From: Rhodobacter sp. Har01
GTDB taxonomy: Bacteria; Pseudomonadota; Alphaproteobacteria; Rhodobacterales; Rhodobacteraceae
Assembly (NCBI RefSeq): GCF_020564565.1
Contig: NZ_JAJCTD010000002.1
Span: 1 to 64,000, forward strand
DNA length: 64,000 bases
Reading direction: 5' to 3'
Positions 22,212-30,691 of the stretch are shown piece after piece. The position numbers and the translations under genes are program-made. A model generated the notes under the pieces. The model saw nothing but the letters and a program-made list of their open reading frames with translations, was not told the DNA's origin and searched no databases. Numbering within the stretch: the stretch's first letter is position 1; every line of letters starts with the position of its first letter.

Positions 22212-23429
22212 TCAGCCGCCGCCGCGCGAGGGCCTTGTTGCGCCAAGGCGCGGGTGGAGGCGTCCGGCAATCACCCAACTGGCGAACAGCCCCGCCGCGC
22301 TGGCGGCAAAGATGCCGGGCAAGGGCAGCACGAACAGCACCAGCCAGGCCGCACCCGGCGTCAGAATCCCCGAGACATCGCGGAAGCTGGAATAGACCGC
22401 GCTCATCTCGGTGCGTTCGGATGGCTTGACCGACATCAGGAAGGGCAAGCCGCCCACCACGTCCAGCATGACCAGAAAGAAAGATGACCCGAACACCAGA
22501 GCGACTGTCGCCCACGGGAAGAATGACAGCAACGCCGCCGCCGCCATCAGCGTGCCGCAGCCGAAGAATGCCAACCGGACCGAGCGGCGTACCGACATCC
22601 GGCGGGCCCAGCGGTCCACCGCCGGGGCGGCGAAGAGGAATGCGTTCGACACCGACAGGGCGATTCCGGCGGCCTTGTCGCCCAGCCCTGCCTCGACGCA
22701 GAAGATCGGCAGGTAGACGACATAGACCCACCAGCCGCAGGACCGCATCACCGCAAAGAACCAGCCCGCAATCAGCCGTGGCTGGTGGAAGAACCGGCCA
22801 AGATAGCCCAGGGGGTTCACCGCCGGCCCCTTGGCCCGGGCGATCTGCTTGCCGTTGCCCAGGCGCAGCACCCAGAACACCACCAGCAAGAGCAGCGCGA
22901 AAGCCCCCGCCAGCAGGAACGGCGCCGGCGCCCATTGGCCCGACAGCCAGACTCCGGTCATCGGCCCCACCGACCAGGGCAGCGCCGCATAGGCCATCTG
23001 CACGCTCTGGCTGCGGCCCAGGTTCACCCGCTCGACATAGTCCAGCACATAGGCGTTGAAGCAGACGAAGGTGGTCGCCGTGGCCATGGCGTTGCAGATC
23101 AGCGCCGCCGCCACCGCCGACGGCGTGCCGATGACGGCCAGCGCCATGCCGGTGACATAAAGCAGGCAGCCCGCGGTATAGGCCCAGCGCCGGGGGATCC
23201 AGCGCGTCGCCCATGGCACCATCAGCCCCCAGACCAGCGCCACCACCCCGGAGGCGAAATAGGCGACTGAGGTCGCCTGCGCATCGCCCAGCGCATGATA
23301 GACCGCCAGCGGCATGGCGCTGATCAGGGTGCCGCGCACCGCTGCCTCAAGCCCCGCCAGCAGCGCGAAATTCTCGATCCGCGGCGTCGCGCTGTGCTTC
23401 AGCGCCAGGGGAATGTAGCGGGTGGCCAT
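22212..23429 (-). CDS. Major facilitator superfamily transporter
   Basis: A 405-residue membrane protein with about twelve hydrophobic helices in two halves. An MFS-like loop (MVPWATRWIPRRWAYTAG) lies between helices 2 and 3, and an Arg-rich central loop near 275-285 (RWARRMSVRRSVR). This makes a proton-coupled carrier likely, but the substrate and direction cannot be inferred. It lies downstream of recO in the same direction with a 66-base gap and has no obvious partner gene. Confidence 0.85.
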   Translation of the reverse strand: MATRYIPLALKHSATPRIENFALLAGLEAAVRGTLISAMPLAVYHALGDAQATSVAYFASGVVALVWGLMVPWATRWIPRRWAYTAGCLLYVTGMALAVIGTPSAVAAALICNAMATATTFVCFNAYVLDYVERVNLGRSQSVQMAYAALPWSVGPMTGVWLSGQWAPAPFLLAGAFALLLLVVFWVLRLGNGKQIARAKGPAVNPLGYLGRFFHQPRLIAGWFFAVMRSCGWWVYVVYLPIFCVEAGLGDKAAGIALSVSNAFLFAAPAVDRWARRMSVRRSVRLAFFGCGTLMAAAALLSFFPWATVALVFGSSFFLVMLDVVGGLPFLMSVKPSERTEMSAVYSSFRDVSGILTPGAAWLVLFVLPLPGIFAASAAGLFASWVIAGRLHPRLGATRPSRGGG

Positions 23430-23495
23430 GATCTGACCATGAGAGACCCGTCGCCCCGCGGCGCGTCTGTCACGAAACCGACATCTGCCGTCGTA

Positions 23496-24215
23496 TCAGG
23501 CGGGGCGCAACAGAAGGTCGATCAGCCGCCTGCGCGCCTCGGGCAGGGGGCGGCCGTGGTGGGCCTCGGCCAGTTCGCGGGTCAGGAAATGGCTGGTGAT
23601 CGCCAGACCCTGCGCCAGCGCCAGCGGCGGCAGCGGTCCCGCCCCGGCAAGGCCCTCAGGCAGCGGGAACAGTTTGTCCGACCAGTCGCCCGCCCCGGCC
23701 TTGGTGACCGCTCGGCCGGTCTTGGGGCTGACGAAGGCCAGCCCCTCGGTCGCCCCCGTTACCGCGCATGAGGTCAGGTCCAGGCCGTAGCCCAGTTCCT
23801 CCAGCAGCAGCACCTCCCAGCGCAGATAGGTGCCGGGCCAATGCTCGGAGCCCAGGCCATCCAGCACCGGCAGCGTGGCGGCCCACAGCGCGGGGTGCGG
23901 CTCGCGCTCGGGCAGGGTGGCGTGCAGCAGGGCGCAAACGGCGCTCAGGCCCGCCAGCGCCAGCCGGTCGGCCAGCACATGCGCCCGGCTGCGCAGCGGT
24001 TCCAGCGTGAAGGTGCCGATGTGCTCGCCCAGCCGCGCCCGCCATTCGGCGGCAACCTGGGTGCCCGGCTGCAGATGCGCCGCCATCCGGCGCGAGGCCC
24101 CGCCCCGCACCACCCCGGCATGCCGCCCATGCGCCCGAGTGAAAATCTCGATGATCGCCGAGGTCTCGCCATGTGGCCGGGCTGCGATCAATATGCCTTC
24201 GTCACGCCAGTCCAT
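23496..24215 (-). CDS. recO: DNA repair protein RecO
   Basis: RecO helps RecR load RecA onto SSB-coated single-stranded DNA in gap repair. The 239-residue protein begins with the conserved MDWRDEGILIAARPHGETSAII of the OB-fold domain. The helical domain contains YLRWEVLLLEELGYGLDLTSCAVTG. Only some of the usual zinc-ligand cysteines are visible. The ATG is 12 codons inside a longer frame starting at 24251; the shorter form matches the family. It closes the acpS-lepB-rnc-era run, as in other Rhodobacteraceae. Confidence 0.93.
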   Translation of the reverse strand: MDWRDEGILIAARPHGETSAIIEIFTRAHGRHAGVVRGGASRRMAAHLQPGTQVAAEWRARLGEHIGTFTLEPLRSRAHVLADRLALAGLSAVCALLHATLPEREPHPALWAATLPVLDGLGSEHWPGTYLRWEVLLLEELGYGLDLTSCAVTGATEGLAFVSPKTGRAVTKAGAGDWSDKLFPLPEGLAGAGPLPPLALAQGLAITSHFLTRELAEAHHGRPLPEARRRLIDLLLRPA

Positions 24216-24252
24216 GCACGCGACTATCGGCGCGCCGGGCCGCCCCGGCAAG

Positions 24253-24612
24253 TCACCACCATCGCGCCCGCCGCTGTCGCGCCCACCAGCGACGGGCCCG
24301 GATGAACCAGACCGAGACCGGATGCTGAAGGGTGGGAATGTCGATCGCCAGAAGCATCAACCCGGCCGGAAGCATCCACAGCCCGAACACCGGCAGGAAC
24401 CACAGCAGCCCGCCAAAGGTCAGCAACAACGCGACCGGCAGGCGGATCAGCGCCGCCCGGTCCGATTGCAGGTGGCGGATCCAGCCGTCCAGCCAGGGCA
24501 GCATCCGCCGCAGCTTGTCGAACTGGCGCATCAGCCGGGCATGCCGCCGCTCGTGCGGCGTGGCGCGGGACGGCGAGGCCTTGGGGCGGTCGGGTGTGTG
24601 GGGCTTGGTCAT
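24253..24612 (-). CDS. Hypothetical small membrane protein
   Basis: A 119-residue protein with a basic N-terminal half (HERRHARLMRQFDKLRRMLPWL) and one or two hydrophobic segments (about 67-85 and 86-104). The C-terminus is short and rich in Trp and Arg (RRWWARQRRARWW). It looks like a membrane-anchored protein of unknown role. The ATG begins MTKPHTPDR; a longer form from 24669 lacks support. It sits between the DUF1491 gene and recO in the same orientation, so it is probably transcribed with them. Confidence 0.65.
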   Translation of the reverse strand: MTKPHTPDRPKASPSRATPHERRHARLMRQFDKLRRMLPWLDGWIRHLQSDRAALIRLPVALLLTFGGLLWFLPVFGLWMLPAGLMLLAIDIPTLQHPVSVWFIRARRWWARQRRARWW

Positions 24613-24725
24613 CTGTGGTCCTTCCGACCAGATCGGAAGACCGGTCCTTCGATGCAATGGCTGTCGCAAAGATGCACCATGAATGTAACGCAGGCGTTAT
24701 CGGCGGCCGACAGGCGGACCGCGGC

Positions 24726-25067
24726 TCAGCCCTCGGCCAACCCGTCCTGGTCCAGCAGCGTGCGCCCTGCCCGATCCTCGATCTCGACCACCCAGAGGTC
24801 GGGGTCGCGCCCGCCCTCGCGCGCCAGAGCGGCGTCCACCGCGGCCTCGTCGCCCTCGGCCAGCACGGCCCAGCGCCGGGTGTCAGAGGCGAAATCCCAA
24901 CGTCGCACGAAGGCCCGCGCCTGCCCGTCCAGCGTGGCCAGCTTGACCACCACGGCGCCGGCCGTGGCATCGCCCCGCCGCGCCAGATAGGCCGGAATCG
25001 CCGCCGCCTGCAGCCGCGCCATATAGGCCGCGACCCACAGTCCCGAAGCCAGGCGCGCGCTCACCAC
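24726..25067 (-). CDS. DUF1491-family protein
   Basis: A 113-residue protein matching DUF1491: RLASGLWVAAYMARLQAAAIPAYLARRGD at the front, GAVVVKLATLDG in the middle, and a C-terminal DPDLWVVEIEDR. The fold and role are not known. Genes of this family commonly follow era in alphaproteobacteria, as here. The start is one of two adjacent GTG codons (25067 or 25064); the choice does not affect the domain. Its ribosome-binding region touches the hairpin that follows era, so expression may depend on read-through. Confidence 0.82.
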   Translation of the reverse strand: MVSARLASGLWVAAYMARLQAAAIPAYLARRGDATAGAVVVKLATLDGQARAFVRRWDFASDTRRWAVLAEGDEAAVDAALAREGGRDPDLWVVEIEDRAGRTLLDQDGLAEG

Positions 25068-25072
25068 CCGCC

Positions 25073-25095
25073 CCGAATTTTCGTCGAAAATTCGG
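25073..25095. terminator. Palindromic terminator, copy 2, after era
   Basis: Identical over 23 bases to the palindrome after the SDR gene, here extended by one further C-G pair. It lies two bases beyond the era stop and directly before the GTG start of the next gene, so it may act as an attenuator inside the operon. Confidence 0.75.
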
Positions 25096-25097
25096 GC

Positions 25098-26015
25098 TCA
25101 AGCATCGCCGTCCTTGAACTCCAGCCCCATCTCGGAATAGCGCTCGGCCTCTTCCAGCCAGTTCGGCCGCACTTTCACGGTCAGGAACAGGTGCACCGTG
25201 CGCCCCAGGAATTCCGAGATATCGGCCCGCGCCGCGGCGCCGATGGCCTTGATCGTCTCGCCCCGGTTGCCCAGCACAATGCCCTTGTGGCCATCGCGGG
25301 CAACATAGACGATCTGGTCGATCCGGGTGGACCCGTCCGCCCGGTCCTCCCACTTCTCGGTTTCCACCGTCAGCTGGTAGGGCAGCTCTTCGTGCAGCCG
25401 CAGGGTCAGCTTCTCGCGCGTCATCTCGGCCGCGATCATCCGCATCGGCAGGTCGGCCAACTGGTCTTCGGGATAGAACCACGGGCCTTCCGGCACCATC
25501 CCCGCCAGCCATTCGCGCAGGGCGGGCACGCCATAGCCCTTTTCGGCGCTGATCATGAAGGTCCTGGCAAAGGGAAAGGCGCTGTTCGCCTCTTCGGCCA
25601 GCGACAGCAGGCTTTCCGCCTTGACCCGGTCGATCTTGTTGATCGCCAGAGCCACCGGCCGGTCGCGCGGCAGTTCATCCGCCATCCGGCCGATGATCGC
25701 CTTGGCACCCTCGGTCAGGCCGCGCTGCGCCTCGATCAGCAGCACCACGATGTCGGCATCGGCCGCCCCGCCCCAGGCCGCCTTGACCATCGCCCGGTCC
25801 AGCCGCCGGCGCGGCCGGAACAGGCCCGGCGTGTCGACAAAGACGATCTGGCTTTGCCCCTCCATGCAGACCCCGCGGATGCGGGTGCGGGTGGTCTGCA
25901 CCTTGTGGGTGACGATGGAAATCTTCGCCCCCACCATCCGGTTCAAGAGCGTCGATTTCCCCGCATTCGGCTCGCCGATCAGGGCCACGAAGCCCGCGCG
26001 TGTGGTGGTATCCAT
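25098..26015 (-). CDS. era: GTPase Era
   Basis: Ribosome-assembly GTPase that binds 16S rRNA near its 3' end. The 305 residues have the G1 loop GEPNAGKST (14-22), the G2 region HKVQTTRTRIRG, G3 DTPGLFRPRRRLDRAM, and G4 NKIDRV. The C-terminal KH domain contains VARDGHKGIVLGNRGETIK. The ATG follows AGAGGG; a longer form from 26225 is unsupported. In relatives era directly follows rnc, but here a plus-strand nuclease gene separates them, so era must have its own promoter in the 134 bases upstream. Confidence 0.96.
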   Translation of the reverse strand: MDTTTRAGFVALIGEPNAGKSTLLNRMVGAKISIVTHKVQTTRTRIRGVCMEGQSQIVFVDTPGLFRPRRRLDRAMVKAAWGGAADADIVVLLIEAQRGLTEGAKAIIGRMADELPRDRPVALAINKIDRVKAESLLSLAEEANSAFPFARTFMISAEKGYGVPALREWLAGMVPEGPWFYPEDQLADLPMRMIAAEMTREKLTLRLHEELPYQLTVETEKWEDRADGSTRIDQIVYVARDGHKGIVLGNRGETIKAIGAAARADISEFLGRTVHLFLTVKVRPNWLEEAERYSEMGLEFKDGDA

Positions 26016-26149
26016 GTGGCCCTCTTTGGCGAACAGCGGGTTGCTTAGTCGATATGGCACGGAAAGGCCAGTTTGTGGAAAAATGCCGCTTGCCGCAGCC
26101 CGCAGATTTGCCAATTCTGCCCGCAGGATCGTCTGACGGTTGACAAGTG

Positions 26150-26704
26150 ATGGGCCTGCTTCGGTTTTTCGTCCACCTGCTTCGCAAAGAGACAACGCGG
26201 GCCCGCTATACCTACACCGCCCCAACCGATCAGACGACTGGCCAGCCGGCGCGACTGGTGTCGGTCCGGGTCACGACGCAGACCATGGTTGCCGCGGTGG
26301 CCGAGGCCGGGGCGGTCCTGACCGGCAAAGCCTGGGTCATCGACGGCGACACCCTCGACATCGGCGGCAAGCGCATCCGGCTGGCCGGGATCGACGCCCC
26401 GGAGTTGGACCATCCCTATGGCCGCAACGCCAAGTCCGCGCTGATCCGGCTGTGCCAGGGGCATCAGGTCAGCGCGGTTTTCCACGGCGAATCCTCATAC
26501 GACCGCAGCATGGCAACCTGTACCCTGCCGGACGGGCGCGATCTGTCGGCCGAAATGGTCAGGGCCGGGATGGCGATCGACTGGCCCAGGTATTCGGGCG
26601 GCAAGTATCGCGCGCTTGAGGTGGACGGCATCCGCAGGAAGCTGTGGCGCTGCGATGCCCGGCAAAAGGGCCGGATGCCGCCGCTGCGGCCCGATCAGGA
26701 CTGA
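26150..26704 (+). CDS. Thermonuclease (SNase-like) family protein
   Basis: A 184-residue protein whose C-terminal two thirds form a staphylococcal-nuclease-like domain. It has AWVIDGDTLDIGGKRIRLAGIDAPE (residues ~63-88), GRNAKSALIRLC, SYDRSMATCTLPDGRDLSAEMVRAGMA, and the WPRYSGGKYRALE ending. The Asp/Arg/Glu arrangement of the active site appears present. There is no clear cleaved signal peptide; residues 4-12 are weakly hydrophobic. It is the only plus-strand gene in a long minus-strand housekeeping run. Its stop is two bases from the rnc stop, and its start faces era. ATG is preferred to the adjacent GTG at 26147. Confidence 0.82.
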   Translation: MGLLRFFVHLLRKETTRARYTYTAPTDQTTGQPARLVSVRVTTQTMVAAVAEAGAVLTGKAWVIDGDTLDIGGKRIRLAGIDAPELDHPYGRNAKSALIRLCQGHQVSAVFHGESSYDRSMATCTLPDGRDLSAEMVRAGMAIDWPRYSGGKYRALEVDGIRRKLWRCDARQKGRMPPLRPDQD

Positions 26705-26706
26705 CG

Positions 26707-27396
26707 TCAGGACGGGCCGGCCTCCATCCGTTTCAGCAGCGCCGCAGCGGCCAAGTGTTCGGCGGCGCGTTTCGATCCGGCCTGCGCGGTCTCGGTCGCG
26801 CCGGTGGCCAGGGTCACCGTCACGGTGAACATCGGCTGGTGGTCGGGGCCCTCGCGCGCGGTTTCCACATAGGCGGGGGGCGGCATGGCGCGGGCCTGGG
26901 CCCATTCCTGCAGGCTGGTCTTGGCGTCGCGCGCGTCTGGCGCCACCGCGCCGATGCGCGGCCCCCAGAGCCGCAGCACCACCGCGCGCGCGGCCTCGAA
27001 CCCGCCGTCCAGATAGACCGCGGCGATCACCGCCTCCATCGCGTCGGCCAAGAGCGCCTCTTTGCGACGGCCGCCCGACAGCATCTCGGAGCGGCCCAGC
27101 TTGAGCACCTCGCCCAGGGCCACCTCGCGCGCGACCTCGGCGCAGGTCTCCTTGCGCACCAGCGCGTTGAAGCGCGGCGCCATCTGGCCCTCGGTCGCCG
27201 TCAGGTCGGCCGAGAACAGCGCCTCGGCCATTGCCAGGCCCAGCACCCGGTCACCCAGAAACTCAAGCCGTTCGTTGTGCGGCCGGGTGGCCGACGACAA
27301 CGAGGCATGCGTCACCGCGCGGACCAGAAGGTCGGGGTGGCGGAAGTCGTGCCCGAGGCGGCCCTGAAGGGCCTTGAGGTCGGCCGAAAGCCTCAC
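26707..27396 (-). CDS. rnc: Ribonuclease III
   Basis: Cuts double-stranded RNA in rRNA processing and regulation. The 229 residues have the RNase III signature [14 protein letters not shown] (catalytic acids Glu42, Glu45 and Asp49), the [15 protein letters not shown] helix, and a C-terminal double-stranded-RNA-binding domain ending [17 protein letters not shown]. The GTG start overlaps the lepB stop by four bases (GTGA), which fits translational coupling; a longer form from 27444 would run into lepB. The gene ends tail to tail with the nuclease-like gene, two bases apart. Confidence 0.96.
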   Translation of the reverse strand: MRLSADLKALQGRLGHDFRHPDLLVRAVTHASLSSATRPHNERLEFLGDRVLGLAMAEALFSADLTATEGQMAPRFNALVRKETCAEVAREVALGEVLKLGRSEMLSGGRRKEALLADAMEAVIAAVYLDGGFEAARAVVLRLWGPRIGAVAPDARDAKTSLQEWAQARAMPPPAYVETAREGPDHQPMFTVTVTLATGATETAQAGSKRAAEHLAAAALLKRMEAGPS

Positions 27397-28184
27397 TCGA
27401 TGGCCTTGAAGAAGCGGTCGCCGCGCCAGGTCCAGAGATACCACATGCGGCTGCCGGCCGAGGAGAAGATCACCCGGTCGGCGCGGCCGATCAGGTATTC
27501 CGCCGGCACCATGCCCACGCCGCCGACGGCCTGGGAATAGCGGCTGTCCTGGCTGTTGTCGCGGTTGTCGCCCATGAAGAAATAGTGGCCTTCGGGCACG
27601 GTGAAGACGTCGGTGTTGTCGGCATAGCCGTTGGCGTCGATGTTCAGGACCGAGTGGCTGCGGCCGCCCGGAAGCGTCTCGATCGACCGCGACTTCTGGC
27701 AGATGCCGCCTTCGGCCACGGCGCCGTTCTCGCAGCGCGGGCGGTTGCGCATCGGGCCCTGGGCCTCGAACAGCTCTTCGAAGATGCCGGCGGGTTGCTG
27801 GGGTGCTGCCTCGCCGTTGAGGAATAGGATGCCGTCCTTCATCTGGATCCTGTCGCCCGGCAGGCCGATCAGCCGCTTGATGAAGTCGGTGCCGTTGACC
27901 GGATGGCGGAACACCACGACGTCGCCGCGTTCGGGGTCAGAGGCGAGAATCCGTCCGGTGAAGGGGCACAGCGCAAAGGGGCAGGAATATTTCGAATAGC
28001 CATAGGCCATCTTGTTGACGAAGAGGAAGTCGCCGACCAGCAGCGTGTCCTTCATCGATTCCGAGGGAATCCAGAACGGCTGGAAGAACAGGGTACGGAA
28101 GACCCCCGCGATCACCAGCGCCCAGAACACCGTCTTGATCGTCTCGACGATCCCGCCGCCTTCGCCCTTGGTCTTCGAAGCCAT
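27393..28184 (-). CDS. lepB: Signal peptidase I
   Basis: Membrane enzyme that removes signal peptides from exported proteins. The 263 residues have one N-terminal membrane helix (about 14-34), the catalytic Ser43 in PSESM, and Lys103 in [11 protein letters not shown]. The [11 protein letters not shown] box (near residue 207) is present as in the family. An insertion with three or four cysteines between about 68 and 165 is longer than in many bacteria but usual in alphaproteobacteria. The ATG begins [10 protein letters not shown]. It sits between acpS and rnc and overlaps rnc by four bases. Confidence 0.96.
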   Translation of the reverse strand: MASKTKGEGGGIVETIKTVFWALVIAGVFRTLFFQPFWIPSESMKDTLLVGDFLFVNKMAYGYSKYSCPFALCPFTGRILASDPERGDVVVFRHPVNGTDFIKRLIGLPGDRIQMKDGILFLNGEAAPQQPAGIFEELFEAQGPMRNRPRCENGAVAEGGICQKSRSIETLPGGRSHSVLNIDANGYADNTDVFTVPEGHYFFMGDNRDNSQDSRYSQAVGGVGMVPAEYLIGRADRVIFSSAGSRMWYLWTWRGDRFFKAIE

Positions 28185-28260
28185 GTTGCTGCCGCCCTGT
28201 GCCTGTCGCTGTGCCTGTCGCTTGCGCCGCGTCATTGCGCGGGCGGGGGTGGGAGTCAAG

Positions 28261-28704
28261 TCAACCCGGGGTCGCGTGGGGGTGGCCCTGGGGGCCGGCC
28301 TGCGGGCCGATGGGGCGGGCCTCGATCACCACGAAGGCCTGCGCCCAGGGGTGGTCATCGGTCAGGGTGACGTGGATCACCGCCTCGTGCCCGGCGGGCG
28401 TCATCTGGTCCAGCCGTTCCGCCGCCCAGCCGGTGACATGCATCACCGGCTGGCCCGAGCGCAGGTTGGTCACCGCCATGTCCTTCCAGGCGATGCCCAT
28501 GCGCAACCCGGTGCCCAGCGCCTTGGAACAGGCCTCTTTCGCCGCCCAACGCTTGGCGTAGGTGGCGGCCACCTGCTGGCGGCCTTCGGCCTTGCGCTGT
28601 TCGGCGGGGGTGAAGACGCGGTCGCGGAAGCGGTCGCCGAAGCGGGCAAGGGTGGCCTCGATCCGCTCGATGTTGGCCAGATCGGTGCCGATGCCGAGGA
28701 TCAT
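28261..28704 (-). CDS. acpS: Holo-[acyl-carrier-protein] synthase
   Basis: Attaches the phosphopantetheine arm of CoA to acyl carrier protein. The 147 residues begin [15 protein letters not shown] with the magnesium-binding Asp8. They continue with [15 protein letters not shown] (Glu57) and a C-terminal beta strand segment. A tail of about 15 residues ([16 protein letters not shown]) goes beyond the usual end. The ATG overlaps the upstream gene's stop by four bases, and lepB follows after about 75 bases, the usual order in this family. Confidence 0.95.
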   Translation of the reverse strand: MILGIGTDLANIERIEATLARFGDRFRDRVFTPAEQRKAEGRQQVAATYAKRWAAKEACSKALGTGLRMGIAWKDMAVTNLRSGQPVMHVTGWAAERLDQMTPAGHEAVIHVTLTDDHPWAQAFVVIEARPIGPQAGPQGHPHATPG

Positions 28705-29150
28705 CTCACCGATGCCGTGACGGCGCCACTGGCCTGGTTGATGGTCACCGACAGCAGCGCGTCGGCGAAATCGCCGCCGTCCTCGTTCCAAAGGCTGACC
28801 GGCAGGGTGACGGTCAGGCCGCGGGCGGGGTCGTAGGCGGCCCCGGCAGGGCCAAGGTCCATGCCGGCGAAGCCGAAATAGTCGTTGACCGAGACAACGT
28901 GGCATTGCGGCCCGCCCATTTCGTCGAAGGGCGGGTGCAGCACCAGCAGGTGGAAAGCCCCGGCGCCCGGTTCGATGGTGTCGATCACCACGACGCGGAT
29001 GTCGCCCTTGGCGAAGGTGCGGGTGTTGGCCTCCCAGGGCTCGGCGATGGCGCGCACGTCGCTGCGGTGGTCGCCACAATCGGCCACGGTGACGGCTTGT
29101 GCGGCAGCGGCCGAGAGGGCCAGGACGGCCGGAACCAGAAGGGCGCGCAT
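28701..29150 (-). CDS. Hypothetical secreted protein
   Basis: A 149-residue protein with a signal peptide ([19 protein letters not shown], cleavage near residue 19). The mature part is mostly beta-strand-like with two cysteines (VADCGDHRS and GPQCHVVS) that could form a disulfide. No family is recognised. It is embedded between pdxJ (one-base overlap, TGATG) and acpS (four-base overlap), so it is translated as part of the operon despite having no evident link to cofactor or lipid synthesis. The second ATG of a GTG-ATG pair is used. Confidence 0.75.
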   Translation of the reverse strand: MRALLVPAVLALSAAAAQAVTVADCGDHRSDVRAIAEPWEANTRTFAKGDIRVVVIDTIEPGAGAFHLLVLHPPFDEMGGPQCHVVSVNDYFGFAGMDLGPAGAAYDPARGLTVTLPVSLWNEDGGDFADALLSVTINQASGAVTASVR

Positions 29151-29905
29151 CACCGCTCTCCGCGCGCGGCGTCCATCCGGCGGCGCATCTCTTCGATCGC
29201 CGGACCAAGGCCGCGGAAGATTGCCTCGCCGACCAGGAAGTGGCCGATGTTCAGTTCCATCACCTCTGGGATGGCGGCGATCGGCTCGACGTTCTCATAG
29301 GTCAGGCCGTGACCGGCGTGAACCTCAAGCCCCAGCGCGGCGGCCTGGGCGGCACCGCGGCGCAGCGCGGCCAGTTCGTCCTCGGCTTCATCCTGGCGGC
29401 CCTCGGCCAAGAGGTCCGAGTAGTGCCCGGTGTGCAGTTCCACCACCGCCGCGCCGATGCGGGCCGAGGCCTCGATCTGGCGCGCGGCATGGCCGATGAA
29501 CATGCTGACGCGGATGCCCGCCTCGCGCAGCGGCCGCAGGAAGGCGGTCAGCCGGGCCTCGTCGCCGGCGACGTCAAGGCCGCCCTCGGTGGTGCGTTCC
29601 TCGCGGCGTTCGGGTACCAGGCAGCAGGCGTGGGGCTTCATCCGCAAGAGGATGGCCTGCATCTCATCGGTCGCGGCGCATTCGAAGTTCAGCGGGATGC
29701 CGATGCCGGCCCGCAGCGCCTCCATGTCGCCGTCGCGGATGTGGCGGCGGTCTTCGCGCAGGTGCGCGGTGATGCCGTCGGCGCCCGAGGCCTCGGCCAG
29801 GATTGCGGCGCGCAAGGGATCAGGCCAGGCGCACCCGCGAGCATTGCGCAGCGTCGCGACGTGGTCGATGTTCACCCCGAGCCGCAATTTGCCGCGGTAT
29901 GGCAT
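29150..29905 (-). CDS. pdxJ: Pyridoxine 5'-phosphate synthase
   Basis: Condenses 1-deoxyxylulose 5-phosphate with 3-amino-2-oxopropyl phosphate in vitamin B6 synthesis. The 251 residues fit the TIM-barrel enzyme: [15 protein letters not shown] near the start, [24 protein letters not shown], and [20 protein letters not shown] and [14 protein letters not shown] in order. The start ATG is at the conserved family position. It begins the pdxJ-hyp-acpS-lepB-rnc chain; the DUF2062 gene lies 36 bases upstream in the same direction. Confidence 0.97.
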   Translation of the reverse strand: MPYRGKLRLGVNIDHVATLRNARGCAWPDPLRAAILAEASGADGITAHLREDRRHIRDGDMEALRAGIGIPLNFECAATDEMQAILLRMKPHACCLVPERREERTTEGGLDVAGDEARLTAFLRPLREAGIRVSMFIGHAARQIEASARIGAAVVELHTGHYSDLLAEGRQDEAEDELAALRRGAAQAAALGLEVHAGHGLTYENVEPIAAIPEVMELNIGHFLVGEAIFRGLGPAIEEMRRRMDAARGER

Positions 29906-29941
29906 GGCCTTATCCTCTGCTTCGATCTCGCCCGCGCCAGC

Positions 29942-30643
29942 CTAAGGCGAACCGGGCGCGTCGTCATCCGAAGTTTCGACATGATCGCGGTGCTTCAGCC
30001 GCGCCGCCGCCTCGGCCAGCGCCTCGCGCAGGCGGTGCCGGCGTTCGGAGCGTTCGTGCGACTTGGCGGCGCGGGCCTTCTGATAGGCGGCGACCAGCGG
30101 AATGGTGATGTAGTAGCCGATCAGGCTGAGCAGGATGCCGGGACCCAGCGCGCCGATGAAATAGGGCACGTAGATCTCATGCCAGAACTGGATCAGGCCC
30201 TCCCACTGGGTATGGGCCGGGCCGAACATCGCCTTCACGTTGAACCACAGGTCGCGGCCGGCATGGCCGAAGGCGCGGCCGATGTATTCCGCCGACAGCG
30301 GCGCCTCGATGCCCATGATCCAGTGGCCCAGCGACATCGCCAGCACGGCGAAGAAGGGCGTGGTCAACGGGTTGGTGTTGAAGGTCGCCAGAAGGGCGGC
30401 CAGCACGTTGCCGCGGATCAGCCGGGCGGCGCCCCAGGCGGCCAGGAACTGCATCCCCGGCAGCGGCAGGAACCCCACCAGCGAGCCGGCAAAGACCCCG
30501 CGGGCCACCCGGTGCGGCTGGTCGGGCAGGCGGCGCATGCGATAGATCACATAAAGCACGGCCCGGCGGATGCCGCTGCGCGGATAGATCTGCTCGCGCA
30601 TCCACGCGCCCCAGCCCAAGGGATCTCTGCGCTTGAAGACCAA
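29942..30643 (-). CDS. DUF2062 membrane protein
   Basis: A 233-residue protein with a DUF2062 domain. After a basic N-terminus, the segment GVFAGSLVGFLPLPGMQFLAAWG starts the hydrophobic region, followed by FNTNPLTTPFFAV, both typical of the family. Two or three further hydrophobic segments run to about residue 190, and the tail is charged (KSHERSERRHRLREAL). The function is unknown. The start is TTG preceded by GGAAG at workable spacing; no ATG exists upstream in frame. It lies between rsh and pdxJ, as in other Rhodobacterales. Confidence 0.85.
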   Translation of the reverse strand: MVFKRRDPLGWGAWMREQIYPRSGIRRAVLYVIYRMRRLPDQPHRVARGVFAGSLVGFLPLPGMQFLAAWGAARLIRGNVLAALLATFNTNPLTTPFFAVLAMSLGHWIMGIEAPLSAEYIGRAFGHAGRDLWFNVKAMFGPAHTQWEGLIQFWHEIYVPYFIGALGPGILLSLIGYYITIPLVAAYQKARAAKSHERSERRHRLREALAEAAARLKHRDHVETSDDDAPGSP

Positions 30644-30691
30644 CCTACTTCCTTCCTTGCCGGCCCGTCCGGAGCCGGTCTTCCCCTTGCC

